From: Certhia americana
Taxonomy: Eukaryota; Chordata; Aves; Passeriformes; Certhiidae
Reading direction: 5' to 3'
Assembly: GCA_018697195.1 (NCBI GenBank)
Contig: CM031857.1
Location: forward strand, 67,879,776-67,943,775
Length of the DNA stretch: 64,000 bases
The first letter of the stretch is position 1; each line of letters starts with the position of its first letter. Shown here in pieces: positions 52,081 through 64,000 of this stretch. The translations under genes were made by a program, and so were the position numbers. The notes under the pieces are model-generated. The model was not told where the DNA came from. It saw only the letters and a program-made list of their open reading frames with translations, and made no database searches.

Positions 52081-54513
52081 CAGGGAATGATTTGGATTGC
52101 AGTCTTGCAAAAAAAAGAAAAAAAATTTGGAGGTAGGTAAGGAGAAGCCCAAGTGACATGATGCAATCTCATTATATATGGCTGTGCAGTTCTCCTGTGT
52201 GCTGAAGATATGGCTGAGAATAAGATTTCTACCCTTCATAGAAAGTAGAAAATGTAAAAGACTTTTTTTTGGTGATTAAGCAGTAGGAAATTACTGTCTG
52301 AACTAGAATTAAATTTAACCTCAGTTTATGCAGATGAGTGGAATAGATGGGAATAGATGGGAATTATACTGATTCTAGTAAAAGATATTTATGCTGTCTC
52401 TGCAGAGATAAGACATTAATAGGTACCTTTTGCCACCTGTTGCTGGGCCTGTGCAGCAATAATCAATTTGCTGTCAGAGGAAATGACAATGACAACGAAT
52501 ACAATGGCAAGTGGTAAGTTTGGAAGATCTGATAGATCTCTTAACCCTGTGAGATAACACTGCTTTTTGCCTAATACATTCATGGAAACATTTTCTTTCA
52601 CTACCAATAGTGCCAGCTTTCCCTTACCTTTTTACTGTTAAAATCATGCTAAAAAGTGAACAATAGCTGTCTAGGGGATTTGATTATCCACCACATTACT
52701 GATGATCTTTTAATGTAACATTTGATTAGTTCATTACAAATGCACTATGTGTCAGTAGTTTGTTTCCACTTCTGAGTTTCTAAATATATTTGATTCAGTT
52801 GTGCTTTCTTTTTTTTTACTAAGCCTTTTTTTTTTTCCCTTGGCAGTGAGTGAAATGCAGAAAATAACGTAAGAATTATGAACCCAAAATAATTAGATAT
52901 GGATACTTTCTGAAGCAAGAAGGGCATGTTAGTATGTGTCTTATGTAAAATGCTGGTGATGTCCTGTGCTCCATACTTTATCCTTCAAAAGTGATTTGGG
53001 TTCTTTGTGAGACACCCAGGATCTTTATACAATTTATCTTTACCCAGGTGTAACCTCAAGAATATTTTTCTGTCACTCCAATAATGCCGGAAAGAAATTA
53101 CTTCATCTCCATAAAAAATCCTGAATGCTTGCTTGTTCCAGAAGTTAACTTCAGAGGTTCCAGGCAAGCTTTTTTTCCTGTCAAAGACAAAAAAACAGGT
53201 AGACTTGATCTGCCAATATGCTGATCACCTTTCCTGACCCAACAGGGTGGTTAAACAAGTACTCCAGTGGATTCTGGTCTGAATTTCCCTTGATGAGGAC
53301 AGTCTTAAGGCAGGGCTAGGTCCTCACATTACTGATGAGCCCATTTCAAGGCATATAAACAAGTGGTGCTGTTTTAGCCAAAGAGCAATGAGACAAGCAA
53401 GAGAACAAATGAACAGCCAGTAATCTGATCCAAAATGTCCCTCATCAGTGTGAAATACTGAGTACCCTAGTGTTTTTAATTATATATCACTTACTGTTTT
53501 GAATAAACAAGCCCCAAAAGATAGTGATAATCCAAAACCAGACCACACGAGTGTTTGGAATAATTTTTGTGACAAGCTGTAATTTGTTCCAGGAGAGAAA
53601 AAATAATAAATCATTCTTAATTTGCGTTGTTTGGATTTGTCCCTCTTGACATCGTTCCTTTTAAGATGCTGAAGTATAATCCTTCCTTGTTTTTTCTGCC
53701 CATACTAGTCTCACTTTCAAGAGACCACTAAGAGAAGATGAGGCTTCTGTAAGGGACTGATTGTCTGGTGAGTGTCAAGACCATGTCATGGCTGGAGAGC
53801 AAAACAATGATGTTTTTATCCAACTTTCCTTCAAGACTTTAAAGAAAAATTGATAGGAACTTGCCAGGACAATCCTGAGGCAAACTGCATAAGGTTTTTG
53901 TGCTTTAGCCTGTCACGCACAGTGCTTTTGTTATTGTACTGAAGGGACAGAATTTACTGGCTACTGACTGCTCATAAACCAGTGCAAAACAGACAAATAT
54001 GGGGCTTGTCGAAACCTTCTGCCATGTTTTTCAGAAAAGTATAGCCAATGTATGTCATAACCTAACTTAAAAGCTCCTCATGTCCTACTAGTGGATAAAA
54101 GCAGTTGGGCATTTCTGAAGAAAGTGATTTTTATTAGAAAACTGCAGTTGAAATCAAAAATCTTTTGAGAAATATGCTGTGTTAGATAAAGATTTTCAAA
54201 GAAACAATTTCTCAAAGCAAGACAGAACCATTTTTGGCATGGGTTTTGGCATGCAGTATGAGCAATTTTGTTTTGTCCCAGATATTTAAACAAGGTCAGT
54301 TCATCAGCATTTATCTTGCTCCTTTGAAATTACTACTTTGAAAGAACTCCTAACTTTGGTAGTCTGGGTCAGACAGAAGCTGTTTTCCAAGGCTGTGTGA
54401 CCAGTTCTATCCTTATTTTGTTGGTATTTGCCATAAAGTGAAATGAAACAAGGGAAAAGAACTGGTGTAGGTACATGTGGAACTTGATCACAACTCAGGA
54501 GGTAATGGAGAGT

Positions 54514-55143
54514 TTAAGTTAAAATGAAATGCATACAAATAAAAATACACTCAGGTACCACACAACTTGAAACACTCAAATGCCATTGAAAATTCACTCT
54601 GTGACTTTCATGTTTCCAGCTACACCCAGATTTGCTCTGTTTTGAGCAGAGCTGAGCGTCTGAGCCGGAGTTGGAACCTGGGTACTGAATATTCCTTTGC
54701 CTGTGTTCCCTGATAGGCCTGATACACCTAATGCATTCTGGGCATCTATAACACACACTGACAGGTTTGGCTGACACTTTTTTTAAAAAATGACAGCCAA
54801 GGGCTTTATAATTATGCTTTTTACACAACAATTCAATAGGCTTTTTTGGCTTCCCATCTCCCAGAACTTTTGCTGTGTTTAATTTCATGGAGTCACTGAG
54901 TAAACTGGAAACAGGAATGGGAAATTTTGCCTCTTCTTCTTGCACTATTTCTGACCATTTAACTAGACCACCATGCTCCTCAGCATGCTTTTCCTTTCTG
55001 GCCTGAATATTTGTTTGCACAGAGTAGAAGCATTTTTTTTTAATAGATTTTTTTTTTTTTTTGGTGGGAGTCCAAGTAGCAGAAAGAAAAAAATTAATCT
55101 TGGAAGAGGAGCACTGTGAATGCACACAAGCACAACGATACAA
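54514..55143 (-). other. Unidentified 209-codon open frame
   Basis: Uninterrupted ATG-to-stop frame in AT-rich DNA. It reads through an A-rich lysine stretch near residues 27-37, a charged helical-looking stretch (KEKHAEEHGGLVKWSEIVQ), and a Cys-rich part with a CYRCPECIRC motif around residues 130-140. I do not recognise the family. No splice sites, Kozak context or polyadenylation signal support a gene strongly. It could be chance, a degraded retrocopy, a transposon ORF remnant or part of an unannotated gene. Confidence 0.25.
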
Positions 55144-55622
55144 GCAGGTACCTTAACTCACCCTCTGCTTCGTTGCCTAGCTTAGAGCACATTTAATAAT
55201 GACCAAAACACAAAACCAGCAGGCCAAATCCAAAACGCATTTTGCCTGCCAAAACTGGGAAATTTTTGTAAGGAAATAGTAACTCTCTGTCCAAAGCAGA
55301 GGGCAACCAGTTGCCAAACGCTGAACTCTTTTAACCAGTGCTTTCCAAAAGAAATTTTTCTGGTTTAAATAGCTTCTTTAAGTTTATTATTATAGTTCAA
55401 AAGATTTCAGATATCTTAGAAATTGTTTAGCCTGTCAGCTTAAGGTAATTATTCTTTTTAAATGCTAACTACTGGGATAGCAATTCAAAAATAGTCACGG
55501 CAAAAAAATATTTTGTACCTGTCAGAACTGACTGTGATTGTTTTGTTTAGGGACTTCTGCTGTTTTGTTTTGCATTTTTCATTTCAAATTGTTGCAGTTT
55601 GCCAATCTTGCTTTAAGATGCA

Positions 55623-55687
55623 CTACACTATTATTATTACTACTATTACTATCATACACTACTATTACTATTATTAATAATATTATT
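55623..55687 (+). repeat. ATT/ACT triplet-type simple repeat
   Basis: Imperfect tandem of TAT/TAC/ATT triplets. Confidence 0.8.
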
Positions 55688-56154
55688 CCAAACAAGCCTA
55701 GACCCATCAGAGAAAACAATGCTGTACCTAAGTGTTTATTTCTTTTGTGTGTTTTTTTAACTTTACAACCTTGAGAGTTTAAAAGCGATCTCAACAAAAG
55801 TATTAAAAAAAGGTTGTTGGAATGTTTTTGGGTTTTTTTCCATATTAAGGAAGATGTGATGTATAGAGCAGGAAGGAATGAGAAAGAGAAAAAAGGGAGT
55901 GAGGCAGAGCAGCGCGAAAGCCCCAAGGGAGTGAAGGAACATAATATGGAGTATAGTTTTACATATGATTATAATAGAGATGTGTTCATTTGTGATGTGA
56001 AAATCTAAAGAGAAACATCTGAAGACTTTGCAGTGTTTGTGATGCCAGGTTTAAGTGAGCATTCTTGTGTATTAAAAATGCATATTGAATTAAATAACCT
56101 TCAAAAGCAATGCTCCCACCCAAATTCTGTTCTCAGACACATCTGCAGAAAATG

Positions 56155-56612
56155 TTCAGAACTTAAGAATCGTCCAGAGGAAGGCCACCAGCATGCTCAG
56201 GAGGACAAGCACATTTGCTCTTTGGGAAAAGCCTGAGGGATGTGGGCTTGTTCAGCCTGGGTAGGGGATAGTTTTGGGGTGATCTAACAGCAGCGTCTGT
56301 GTACAGGGCACTCATCAGGAGACAAAGACAGATTCTTTAAGGACATGCATGGCAGGTGAACAGGAAACTACAGTGGTATATTGGAACAAAAGGGCTACAA
56401 AGCAAAAATAAACCAGCACCCTGATGTCTTGAGGCTGTCAAGCAGTGTTGTCCAGAGAGGCTGTGCTATCTCTGTCAGGTTTTTAAACCCCACAGTACCC
56501 AGCCCTGAGCAATCTGATCTGACCTCAGAGCTACCCCTGCACGGAGCAGCAGCTTAGACTAGAGTCCTGCCAAGGTCCCTTTCCACCTGAACAATACTGT
56601 GATCATGTTACG
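56155..56612 (+). mobile_element. CR1 3' fragment, plus strand
   Basis: CR1-like from the ORF2 end/3' UTR (CGTCCAGAGGAAGGCCACCA, TTGTTCAGCCTGGGTAGG) to the terminal part (GAGTCCTGCCAAGGTCCC, then TTTCCACCTGAACAATACTG). Decayed and inactive. Confidence 0.8.
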
Positions 56613-56614
56613 CT

Positions 56615-59600
56615 ATGGCTGCTTATGCCAATGCCACTGCTACAGACGAAATATGTTTTTGTACATTTAGTCAGAAAGTTGTCTGAGAATGTGACTAACT
56701 GTTAAAACTAAATGGAAACTGAGATACTGTATCATGTATGATTTCTAGGACTTCCTTCCTTCCTCCTTTTCTCAGTAGGTGTTTTATTTTCTAACTTGCA
56801 AACAGACACATCCAGTGGCTGGATTCTACACATCGCAGATTACAACTTCTACAATAAACCCTCAGAAGATCTCCACAGACAAAGGCAATTGTGCCACTTG
56901 GCCTGAATACCAGTCCCAGCTGGTTTATGATCTAGTACAGATTTAGCCTCTGGGCATCATCATTCACTGCATGGCAGCATGCTCAGGGCAAGGGCAGGGA
57001 TAGGTGGGCTCTTCACCCACATGGCAGGGATATGAACATGGCATATTCTGAAAGTGAAGCATGTTCCCATGATGCTTTTAAGATGTTTATATTAAAGACA
57101 GCTATTGCACCAAGGTCTGAAATCCTTGACAGCAATTTATTAACTTTGTAAAAATCAGGAAAAAGTACAGACTTACAGGAAAAAAGGCCTCTGTGAAATC
57201 AAGCCATTGCATTTTACCAATCTTTAGTTAGTTCTCTCTCTTTCAGACTACTCTGAGAAGCATATGCTGCTAACTTAACACTGTGAAATACTTAAGCAAT
57301 CCATTTTCTGTGGAAGAACAGAATACGCACAAAAGAAATAAGTAATTTTCAACATTTTTTATGAGCAGAGCCCCTTTATGGCCTCATTTGTCTCTATGTA
57401 ACCTTTTGCCTAACTAGATTTAATTGCTGGCTCTATTTGAAGTCCTGCTGGGCTGGAGAGTTAAGTAACAAATGTAGTAGCTGTCACCCAGTAAATAAAT
57501 AGTCTCTCTCATGCCCTAGATTACTTGAGTTGCTGCTGACTATATTTTATTTGATTCCTTGAGAATTATTTTTTAATCTATGTAGGTAATTTGATTCACT
57601 TATTTATTTAAAGCAACTAAAGCTGTTATGCATCATTTGGGAAAACCAGAATTAGATTCTTTTTTCTTTTCCATCACATTAAACAAAACAATGTAAGAGC
57701 AGTAGTTTTCAGAGTTATATATTTGTAATTCATTCCCTGGTTACTGAAGTGCTCATATCATCCTAATGTCTCATGAATCATTTGTGTATTCTCAAGATTT
57801 TCTTTGGAATAGAATGACACACAAAAGAAGCAATTTTAATTTTTTTTTTTTTTTTTCTTTTTAATAACAGCAGCATCCTTGTCAAATGTAATGGATGAGC
57901 AATTACCATTTCATTTAGTCTGACTATGGAACCAGACATAGTTAGTCAGGAATGTGAGGTTAAAGAGACTTTTATGTGTTTCATGTCCTGCTAAAGAAAG
58001 AAAGAAAGTCTCTAGGTTTATCAGCTACTGTCTTTATATCTTCATGGATTTTTCATATCCTGTAAACCCTGCTTCAGATCTGAATTTAACTTTGGGCTAA
58101 TAGTGTAACTTTATCTTCCTGATTTTTGCTTATGTACTCCTATGCTTATGTTACTTCTTGTTTTCCTCTTAAAAAAACAGCAGTAAAATATAGATGTAGC
58201 ATTCTTCAAAATAAAAGGAAAGTAAGAAAGCAAAAAGACCTATTCCTCCTAAAAAATGTTTTAAAGCAGTTTCTTCCAGTACAATTTCTAAATTCTCTAA
58301 AATTTATTTATACAACAAAAAAACTCAAAAAATCCTCCCAAAATAAAGAAATTGAATGATTGAATCCTTGTGCACTTTTTTCAGGAACATTGTACTTGTA
58401 CATACTACTGTAATAAACTCCATTTAGCTACTCAGCTGAACTGGGCTTATATTGCTTTGCTCAGATTGTGCCAAGCAGCCCAGAGAACTCCACAGAGAAT
58501 CAGTAGAATCATTTCATCTACATGCTAGAAAGTCAGTGAATGTGCTGTAACTCTCTTCCCTGGGTGTTTTGGAATGTTATTACTTGGCACAGCTTAAAAA
58601 TACCACTCGGGAAAAGGAAAAAAGAAGTGTGATTTAGGGCCAGATTCACTGACACATTCCAGTTGCTTTGTGCTTGTCTGGTGATAGAAAACAGCAGTAA
58701 ACTAACAAGCTAAAGTGGATTTATGATTGCTTCACATATCTGACATGGCATGGGGCTATTACAGCATACCAGAGGGAGTGCTCTCTTCCTTAGTGATGGG
58801 CTGGAGATAAAGGGAAAGGGTGTTTGTTCTTTCTAATAACAGAATTCCTGGTGATATGAAATAAAATCAAAGATCCAGTCATAGATTCATGGTGTTTTAG
58901 TATTGATTAAATTGTCTTCGCCTGCTAATTGTTGGTGGATATTCAGACAGCAGAAATGTCCCTTTAAGGCTAAAATGGCAATGAACCCACTGATACAAGA
59001 AATGTTTGAAACCTTTTTTAAGATTGTGCATTCATCACTTAGTAAACTGCATGTAGTATGGGCTTCATATCCTTCTTGTTCACATTACTCTGACTGATCC
59101 AGCCTAAATTAGAAAGTCCATTGGTATCAAGAAGGAATGTCACCAATGTCATGCAGAGCAAATACATTTGAGTATGTCTGTCTGACATGTGACATAAAAG
59201 GTTTCACTGAGCCCCAGCAGTGTGAATTGCACAGTGGAGGGCCTTTGTCATCTCAGTTGAGGAATGCTTTAGACTTTCAATTGGCCTTGGCATCTCTGAC
59301 ACAGTGATAAGTGTGCGCAAATATTTCACCCAGCACCAATTATTTAGAAAATGAAGTACTTGTATGTTTCACCAGGCAATGACTTTGGTGTTCGTGCTCT
59401 AACAAATGCTGTCAGAATTTCCTCATTAAGGTTTTTCTTCCCTGTGTTTGGAGGGTGTTCCTTGAGACAGTGTCAGTACTAATTGAGAACCATAGATTTA
59501 TACAGCAAGAATTTTATATTCTGTAATATGGCTTTTGCGTGATGCTTGCATAGTCCCCTATGAAACAATCAAGGAGCCATATGTACCCAGGAAAGGTGTG

Positions 59601-62600
59601 AGCATGAATGACACCTGCATAAGAATGATGCTGTGTAAGAGCTGCAATCAAAGCAGGGAGAAGAGGGTGTGACTACAGGTTCAGGTGTATTTGCTTGGGT
59701 CACCCAGTTCCTTCTGTGTCTGTATACTGGCAGACACAAAGATATACTTCTGACATTGGTGCAAGTCACATAACTCCTGGCTGGATGGCATGCCCAGCTC
59801 TTCTTCACTAACATGTTGTTCCAGCAAGGGCTATGCACATGACCTAATATCTCCCGATGAAGTGCAGAAAAGTTGTATTTTTCTGGTGGCTGTCTCCTCT
59901 AGTAACTAAAATCAAATTGACTTGAAACCCTGAGACTCCAGTTTGAGCACAGCTATCCTTAGAAAGGCCTCAGCTGTCAGATTGAGGTTTTTCTGGCATT
60001 TTACAAGAAAGTCTAATTCAACATTTGAAAAGCTAATTCTCAGATTATTCCTTGAAAACCATGCAAACTTAAAATTTAATTGCAAAGTATTATTTAATCA
60101 ACAGTTCTTGGACAAAATATAAATACCTCTTATCACTGATGAAAATATAAATAGAAATATCTCAACATTGTGAAATAGCTGAATGGTATGATGTATGTAA
60201 ACATCCACGGCATTTTTGGCCTGTTTTTCAAGACCTCCTCTGTCTTGTCAGAATGCTCAGGGTGATATATCAGCAGTCTGAATGAGAATAGATTGCTGTT
60301 GCAGATCATAAAATTTCATTATGGTAGAACTTTAATCTGAGATAAACTTGAATGTCTCTGATGGGAAAGTCAGTGACCACCAAAGCAGCCTGGCCACCCA
60401 AGCCAGGGTTGATGTGGTTACAGATACTATGTTGAAAACCAGATGTAATGAAACAAATTCTTAATTCTCAGATAAGCTTGTTGGGAAAAATATTTTCAGA
60501 CTCAGATATTTAACAGATATTCTACACATTTTCCAGATAATGCTATCTATTGTGGTCTCTTTCTTCATCTTCCTCCCTCTTTACTCTTGTAAACAATGTA
60601 TTTTTACACAGTTTCCATCATTTATGCATCAATCTTGCCTTTCCTGTTCACTGGTTTGTCACTGTATCATCTTTGTCAATGTGTGCATAGTATCTAGTGG
60701 ACAACTGACTTAAAAGTAGCTACTAAAGATGATATTGCCAATATTGGCCAATAGCATAATTTTGCCCGTAAGTGCAGTATGTGCTGGCTTTATGAGAGAT
60801 GTGTTCCCATGCTCTGTATTAGCAAGGGTTGCAAACAAAGCAGGGTTGCAGCTCAAAACTATGGCTATTTCAAATCTGATCCTGAATCTGGGAAATCATG
60901 TATTACTTGCTCCCATTAAACATATGACATTTCATTTGTAGTAGAAAAGCACAAGATAAGTTGTGGTCAGGATCCTTGGAGGAAGAAGGACTAAGTGAAT
61001 CATGAAAGCAGTTAATCTCTGCATGTCAGAACCTGGCTGGGGTAGATTTCAGATTCAAAACGTAATCTGCAATTCTGACCCAAATTCCTGGAAGACCCAT
61101 TGCTTTAATTTTAAAAGTTCAATAGGGAATGTGGCCAAGCCATGCATAAATGAGTTTTTCAGGTGAGATTCAGAATGTGAAAGATGATGGGCCAGTCATA
61201 ACTATCTCATCTGAAGTAGATAATCCTAACTGTTTAGCTGGGGTTGTTCATGTGTGTGAGGATTACTAGAAAGAATAAAGGCATCTAGGATGATGCTCAA
61301 CTCTGATTTCAAGTCAGCAGAGATATTGACAATGGTGCGTATTTTGGTTGACAATCCTACCACCTTTTTGCTGGAACAAAAATTACTTTAACATGGTATG
61401 TTGGGTATCAAACATTTTAAAACTGTAAATTAGAATCCATGAGACTGACTAGAAATCAAATGCATAAAACTCGCAAATTTTACTTTTTTTTAAATTCTGT
61501 GTTTTGTACGGCTGCTTAATTTTGAGTTTAAAATATAAGCAAAACACCACAGTTTCCTAAGCCTTCTTTTTGCTAGAGAAGGGCTGAATATTTCCTTGAG
61601 AATACCACCACAAGGCATGCAACTAATTCTTTATGAGCAAGACCAGGTTCTGTAAATGCAGTCAATGAGAGATGGTGTTGCAAGTTGTGGCCTGAGTAAA
61701 GTGTAGGGAGAAGGATAGGGGAGACACGAGTGGCTTGAAAAGGGATCAGTTATCTGCAGGACCAGGCTTACCTCTTCTTTCTTCTCAGTTTAAAGCACAG
61801 ACTTGAAACTTGCTCAGCCCATATGTTCCAGGCCATAGAGATAAAGAAGTTTACCCAAGCTCTCATTGAGTAAACCACATCATTCTGGGAACTTTTTTTG
61901 TTCCCCTGAACCTCCCAGTATTCAGCCTGGGGCAAATTAACTCACACCACGCATAACGTAGTGCTGCGCTTAATCATGCAATTGAGACCATGGAGGAAGA
62001 GAACACAGGAAACCTTTATTTTTCCACAGAACTGATACAGTACAGGCAGAGTCTGCACAATAATGCTTCATTTACTGCCTTTCTCTTGTTATTTACCTCT
62101 TGGCGACCTAGCAGAGCAGAGGTCACTTAGCTGTATGGTTGCTCTAAGTTCTGAAACAACTGTAGGAGACTGTCAGTTTTTCATTATTTTCCCACAGTTT
62201 ATCATGGCTATGCAATATGAATCTCTGCAGTGTTCTGAGAGAGGGAGAAATTGCCTAGTGGAACTGCCACTGCCCTCCCTCATCATCACACAGATTGGCT
62301 CTTTTCATGTCTGTAACTACATAAGGGAAGACAGAAATGATTAAAAAAATCTTCCAGGGCAGATTGACACCATGCAAAATAGTTACAGTATTTCTGCCTA
62401 CCTCAGAATAACTTTAATGCTGAATCATTAATCCTGATTGGAGGATTGCCATGACACCTGTGAGATGTACTGGTTCAGAACATTTTTTTTCATATTATTC
62501 TTTGAAAAGTGTATCTCAGGAAATTTTAAGAACTACTTCATAAAGGCTTCTATAGGAAGTTACTATCTTTTGTGGGTTTTCTGAGGGCATGGATGATTAA

Positions 62601-63529
62601 ATCAGGTTGACTAAGAAATCATATTCGTGTTTCAGTTTTCTTCCTTTTCAGAGTGTGTTTAGGCTGACTGCTATCTGTGGATTACATTTACTGTACATTA
62701 CCAGCCATCTCTATTTGTTCTGACAGTTTCTCAAAGGGCACATGATGAGTCAGACCGATTTGTTCTAGTGGGCCCTTCACCTGCTAGAGGCAAGAATCTT
62801 TAATCCAGGCAAAGAAAAATCTCTATGTTTTGGTTTTGTTTGTTTTGGTTTTTTTCCCCCATACCAGTTTGTGGTTTATTTTACATTTGTATCTTCTCCA
62901 TTTGGATTTCTGTTTCAGAAAACATTTATATGTTTTGCAATCTCTATTTCCATGGAAGAGCTACCGCAGTCTTATCCATGATGCAAATGAAGTTTACACT
63001 GCCAAGAGCGTAACTTCCCAAGAACCCCTGGATCTTTGCCACAAGGCTGAGTATATGCTTCTGTTTAGTGTGAACTAGGCAAGCATCTCCATGTAAGACC
63101 TAGGTGCAGTTTAGGAGATATTTGTCACCAGGCATTGTTCCCTGTGCAGGGTTCCCATGTTTGACTCCCCACATGTCACAGGTCCCCCAGGAATCTCCCC
63201 AGCTCAGGGGTCCTTGACAGACACTTGTGCACTCCAGGACATGTAAAATGCACCCTCAGTTCCTTGTTACCTAATGGTTATTTTGTGATGGGCTGTGATT
63301 CAGGAATTACACTGGGAGGAAAGAATGGCAAAATATAGCAATTCTCAGGGTCTTCTGATTGTGAACTCAGTAAAATACAGTGAATTTTTTTATTTATTCT
63401 TTTGCAATACCAGTAATTTCACACTGATTGCTGCTGGATATATACTCATGTCCCATGCCATCAAAATTATTAGACCCTAAGTAGCCTTATTCATCCTGCT
63501 CCTATTAACCTAAGTCTTTTTCCAGGTTT
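56615..63529. other. No gene recognised
   Basis: AT-rich intergenic DNA with poly-T near 57840-57857. Open frames up to 93 codons (62063-62344) show no domain. Conserved non-coding elements are possible but not visible without alignment. Confidence 0.45.
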
Positions 63530-63591
63530 ACATGAAAACATCTGGTTCTCTGCATGGTTGACATGTAAACATCTGGTCCTCTGCATGGCTG
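63530..63591 (+). repeat. Two-copy 31-bp tandem repeat
   Basis: 63530-63560 and 63561-63591 match at 28 of 31 positions, with the core AAACATCTGG and CTCTGCATGG in both. Confidence 0.9.
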
Positions 63592-64000
63592 AACACTGGA
63601 TTTGGCTGGAGCCTTAAACAGAGCTCCACTGATTTAAATGTATATAGGATTCAAAATCAGCTTGGAATAATTTTCATCATGATCCTTTTATTCAGATTGT
63701 CATATAAGTTCTTCCTTAGCCTCAACAATCTCACTTGGAAGGTGATTCTTTTGGAAGATTACGTTTCATAGATCTGTGTCCTACTCATTTTAAATACATT
63801 GAGCTTGAATCACTTCTCAGATACATAAATATATCATTAATTCATTGCCTTCACTAGTCCTTTTTTAGAAGCATTCTGGGACAAGTGAGTGTGTGAGTGC
63901 AAAATCTAACCTTCTGGTGATTGATTCTAATCTTTTCAATCTCAAGCCTGCAAAAGTGAAAAAGAAAATAATACCAAAAATTATAATGCTAGATGTGTTT

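Larger units (their letters stand above)
52085..56150. other. Intergenic DNA; one unexplained long open frame
   Basis: Mostly AT-rich DNA without recognised repeats. It holds the 209-codon minus-strand frame at 54514-55143 and an (ATT/ACT)n triplet-like repeat at 55623-55687. Confidence 0.5.

Noticed and set aside
58875..58895. ATAGATTCATGG resembling a CR1 end
   Set aside because: The match is only about 12 bases and the flanks do not continue as CR1.

Overview
The window looks like bird nuclear DNA. It holds one clearly supported protein-coding gene, EDNRB (endothelin receptor type B), on the minus strand in seven coding exons from 33200 down to 19024. The surrounding DNA is AT-rich and littered with degraded CR1 LINE fragments, the typical interspersed repeat of birds. 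No mammalian SINEs are recognisable. Crocodilians or turtles also carry CR1, so 'bird' is an inference from the CR1 types and the compact gene.

Layout: 1-15.8 kb lies downstream of the gene and contains CR1 remnants (about 2.94-3.96, 5.4-6.9 and 10.6-11.2 kb), a possible DDE-type transposase relic (1.57-2.1 kb), a small TTCCCTGAAC-type minisatellite (8.5 kb), a (CTAAA)n array broken by a 10-N assembly gap (10.45-10.57 kb), and an isolated 60-bp sequence that occurs twice, 2.9 kb apart. 15.8-19.0 kb is the probable EDNRB 3' UTR. 19.0-33.2 kb holds the seven coding exons; intron 1 is 9.4 kb and carries two CR1 fragments and one GC-richer segment. 32.7-33.95 kb is a strong CpG island over exon 1 and the promoter. 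34-64 kb is intergenic upstream DNA with further CR1 pieces and a very odd pyrimidine-rich block of about 4 kb (45.35-49.31 kb) that looks like a long satellite array with a badly corrupted consensus.

The joined EDNRB reading frame is intact: 428 codons plus stop, all introns GT-AG, all phases consistent. It encodes a complete seven-transmembrane receptor with signal peptide, conserved cysteines, DRY, CWLP and NPxxY-type motifs and a palmitoylatable cysteine cluster. No second gene was recognised. The best candidates for something unexplained are a 209-codon open frame at 54514-55143 (minus), a purine-strand-biased block at 39.2-41.3 kb, an in-frame upstream extension of EDNRB, and the 45-49 kb array. 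None of these amounts to a demonstrated new biological system.
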